NCBI GenBank assembly: GCA_031282535.1
Contig: JAITDM010000064.1
Span: forward strand, 1 to 6,532
Source: Oscillospiraceae bacterium
GTDB lineage: Bacteria > Bacillota > Clostridia > Oscillospirales > UBA929
Reading direction: 5' to 3'
Length of the DNA stretch: 6,532 nucleotides
Below, one piece after another: positions 5,342 through 6,532 of the stretch. The notes below the pieces were generated by a model, which was not told the DNA's origin, made no database searches, and saw nothing but the letters and a program-made list of their open reading frames with translations. The position numbers and the translations under genes are program-made. Position 1 is the first letter of the stretch, and every line of letters starts with the position of its first letter.

Positions 5342-5375
5342 GCTTCAAATTATGTCGGGCGGCTCATATCACAAG
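5340..5375 (+). repeat. Direct repeat, copy 2: rlmH-end remnant
   Basis: A second copy of the rlmH tail at an offset of 72 bp, still in the rlmH frame, spelling A-L-Q-I-M-S-G-G-S-Y-H-K and then R-G-G-stop in place of the rlmH stop. Changes are T to C (5343), C to T (5351) and G to A (5366); two are silent, one is Phe to Leu. The next eight bases also match copy 1 apart from transitions (TAAAAGGG against CGAGGGGG), so similarity may reach 5383. It has no start codon context of its own and is not a gene. Confidence 0.85.
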
Positions 5376-5376
5376 C

Positions 5377-5383
5377 GAGGGGG
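5377..5383 (+). promoter_or_regulatory. Ribosome binding site of the zinc-ribbon gene
   Basis: GAGGGGG ends seven bases before ATG 5391. It begins immediately after the rlmH-end remnant, so the duplication forms the upstream border of this gene's translation signal. Confidence 0.65.
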
Positions 5384-5390
5384 TTGAGAG

Positions 5391-5777
5391 ATGGTTTGCC
5401 GGCACTGCGGCGAGGCGTGCGAGGACACCGCGGCGGCGTGCCCCCGTTGTGGGCGGGCGCTGACGGACGGAGAGGACGGCTGGTTCCTCTCGGAAGGGGC
5501 GGGGCCGGCCTGGCCGGACGACGGGACGGGTCGTCCGGCGCAGGCGGTGCAGCTTGTCTACGCGCAAAACCCCATGGACATCGGGCTCAAGCGGTCCCTG
5601 CTTCAGGCTTTCGGCATCCCCACCCGTGTGCGGACGCCGAACCCCACGTTCTTTTCCAATGTGCTCTTTGGCGCCCCGATTTACGGCGCCGAGATCTTTG
5701 TCCCGGAACCGCTGCTGGAGACGGCCCGGGATGTGTTGGAGGCTTCGATGGCGGAAACGGAGGAGGAGATGCCATGA
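5391..5777 (+). CDS. Small zinc-ribbon protein with a DUF2007-like domain
   Basis: 128 residues, function unknown. The N-terminus is a zinc ribbon with C3-x2-C6 and C17-x2-C20 (MVCRHCGE, CPRCGRAL), of the kind many Firmicutes proteins carry. An acidic, glycine-rich linker (about 24-50) leads to residues 53-120: VQLVYAQNPMDIGLKRSLLQAFGIPTRV, then APIYGAEIFVPEPLLETARDVLEA. This pattern, 'two strands around a helix, aging to GIP, then G-(V/A)-x-(I/L)-x-VPE and a last helix', is that of DUF2007 (putative signal-transducing domain). There is no signal peptide or membrane segment, so it is cytoplasmic. The start has a good ribosome binding site. The stop overlaps the next start as ATGA, so it is co-translated with the sugar mutase; a regulatory link to that enzyme is possible but unproven. 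Domain assignment is from remembered pattern, not a search. Confidence 0.8.
   Translation: MVCRHCGEACEDTAAACPRCGRALTDGEDGWFLSEGAGPAWPDDGTGRPAQAVQLVYAQNPMDIGLKRSLLQAFGIPTRVRTPNPTFFSNVLFGAPIYGAEIFVPEPLLETARDVLEASMAETEEEMP
5761..5768 (+). promoter_or_regulatory. Ribosome binding site of the mutase gene, inside the preceding gene
   Basis: AGGAGGAG, five bases before ATG 5774, is the strongest ribosome binding site in the window. It lies in the last codons of the zinc-ribbon gene (the E-E-E stretch) and supports both the ATGA overlap and the chosen start over the ATG three codons later. Confidence 0.8.
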
Positions 5778-6532
5778 CAGCGATGACGGAATACCGCAGG
5801 TGGCTGACGTCGCCCGCGCTGAGTGAGACGGAAAAGGCGGAGCTGCGCGCCCTGGAGGGCAACACCGCCGAGATCGAGGAGCGCTTCACGCGGCCCCTGG
5901 CCTTCGGCACGGCGGGCCTGCGCGGTGTCATGGGGGTGGGGCTTGGCCGCATCAACGTGCACATCGTGCGCCACGTGACGCAGGCGCTGGCCAACCTGAT
6001 TTTACAGGAGGGGCCCGAGGCCGCGGCGCGCGGCGTCGCCATTGCCTGCGACTGCCGCCTCCACGCGGAGGAGTACGCGAAGGAGGCCGCCTGCGTGCTG
6101 GCCGGACGCGGCATCACGGCGCTGCTGTTTGACGAGCTTCGGCCCACGCCGGAGCTCTCGTTTGCGATCCGCGAACACCACTGCATCGCGGGGATCAACA
6201 TCACGGCCAGCCACAACCCGAGGGAATACAACGGCTACAAGGTCTACTGGAGCGACGGCGCGCAGCTCCCGCCCGCGCACGCCGACGCGGTGGCGCGCGA
6301 GATGGCCCGGCTCGACCCGCTGGAGAGCGCCGTGGCGGAGGACTTCGACGAGGCCCTGCGCGCGGGCCGGATCCGGTGGTTGGGGGCGGAGACCGACCGC
6401 GCGTTTTTGGACTGCGTACTCGCCCAGTCGGTGGCGCCGGACGCCGTCCGCGCGGTGGCCGGCGACTTTACGCTTGTGTACACGCCGTTCCACGGCGCCG
6501 GGTACCGGCTGGTGCCGGAGGCGCTGGCGGCG
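5774..6532 (+). CDS. Phosphoglucomutase/phosphomannomutase family protein (partial, 3' end beyond the window)
   Basis: 253 codons are open to the window end; the family has about 560-580 residues, so this is the first 45 percent. These cytoplasmic enzymes move phosphate between C1 and C6 of hexoses through a phosphoserine. Seen: an N-terminal helix typical of the longer PGM2/PgcA type (EYRRWL), RPLAFGTAGLRGVMGVGLGRIN (40-61), the AIACDCR strand (89-95), RPTPELSFAI (123-132), and the catalytic loop INITASHNPREYNGYKVYW (141-159) with S146, then DGAQLPP. VYTPFHGAGYRL (237-248) is the PGM2-type segment of the second domain. The metal-binding DGDGDR and sugar-phosphate loops lie outside. The start is set by AGGAGGAG five bases upstream and by the ATGA overlap with the previous gene. 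It resembles B. subtilis PgcA; glucose versus mannose specificity cannot be read from this half. Confidence 0.93.
   Translation, partial: MTAMTEYRRWLTSPALSETEKAELRALEGNTAEIEERFTRPLAFGTAGLRGVMGVGLGRINVHIVRHVTQALANLILQEGPEAAARGVAIACDCRLHAEEYAKEAACVLAGRGITALLFDELRPTPELSFAIREHHCIAGINITASHNPREYNGYKVYWSDGAQLPPAHADAVAREMARLDPLESAVAEDFDEALRAGRIRWLGAETDRAFLDCVLAQSVAPDAVRAVAGDFTLVYTPFHGAGYRLVPEALAA

Overview
The window is GC-rich chromosomal DNA from what looks like a high-GC Gram-positive bacterium of the Clostridia/Firmicutes type (inference). The pointers are a Bacillus-style PhoP box of hexamers in 11-bp steps, sigma-A-type promoters with purine-rich ribosome binding sites, a lipoprotein PstS, a MurA with the 'GVRPIDQHIKGF' signature, and an RlmH ending in YHK. 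Nothing in the sequence fixes genus or family.

Layout. Positions 1-1992 are the start of a phosphate-uptake operon on the minus strand: Pho box, promoter, pstS, pstC and probably the first codons of pstA, which leaves the window at base 1. Positions 1993-2170 are the intergenic stretch between two divergent units. ilvE (2226-3290, plus) has its own extended -10 promoter and encodes a branched-chain aminotransferase. Positions 3291-3583 are non-coding and hold a promoter, an inverted repeat over its -35 element, and a two-copy tandem repeat rich in hairpins that would form the murA leader. A tight plus-strand cluster follows: murA (3584-4873), rlmH (4881-5306), a small zinc-ribbon plus DUF2007-like protein (5391-5777) and the first 253 codons of a phosphoglucomutase/phosphomannomutase (5774 to the window end, overlapping the previous gene by ATGA).

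How the genes work together. PstS, PstC and the expected PstA are the binding protein and channel of the high-affinity phosphate ABC importer, probably switched on by a PhoP-type regulator under phosphate starvation. The plus-strand genes are housekeeping: MurA makes the first committed peptidoglycan precursor, RlmH methylates 23S rRNA, and the mutase interconverts hexose phosphates for envelope and storage sugars.

I found no undescribed multi-gene system. The signals worth a second look are (1) a near-exact duplication of the last 36 bases of rlmH, 72 bp downstream and separated by a perfect 24-bp palindrome, recalling attachment sites at the 3' end of this gene; (2) the tandem hairpin repeats in front of murA; (3) an RlmH missing about 15-18 central residues; and (4) a clear three-hexamer Pho box.
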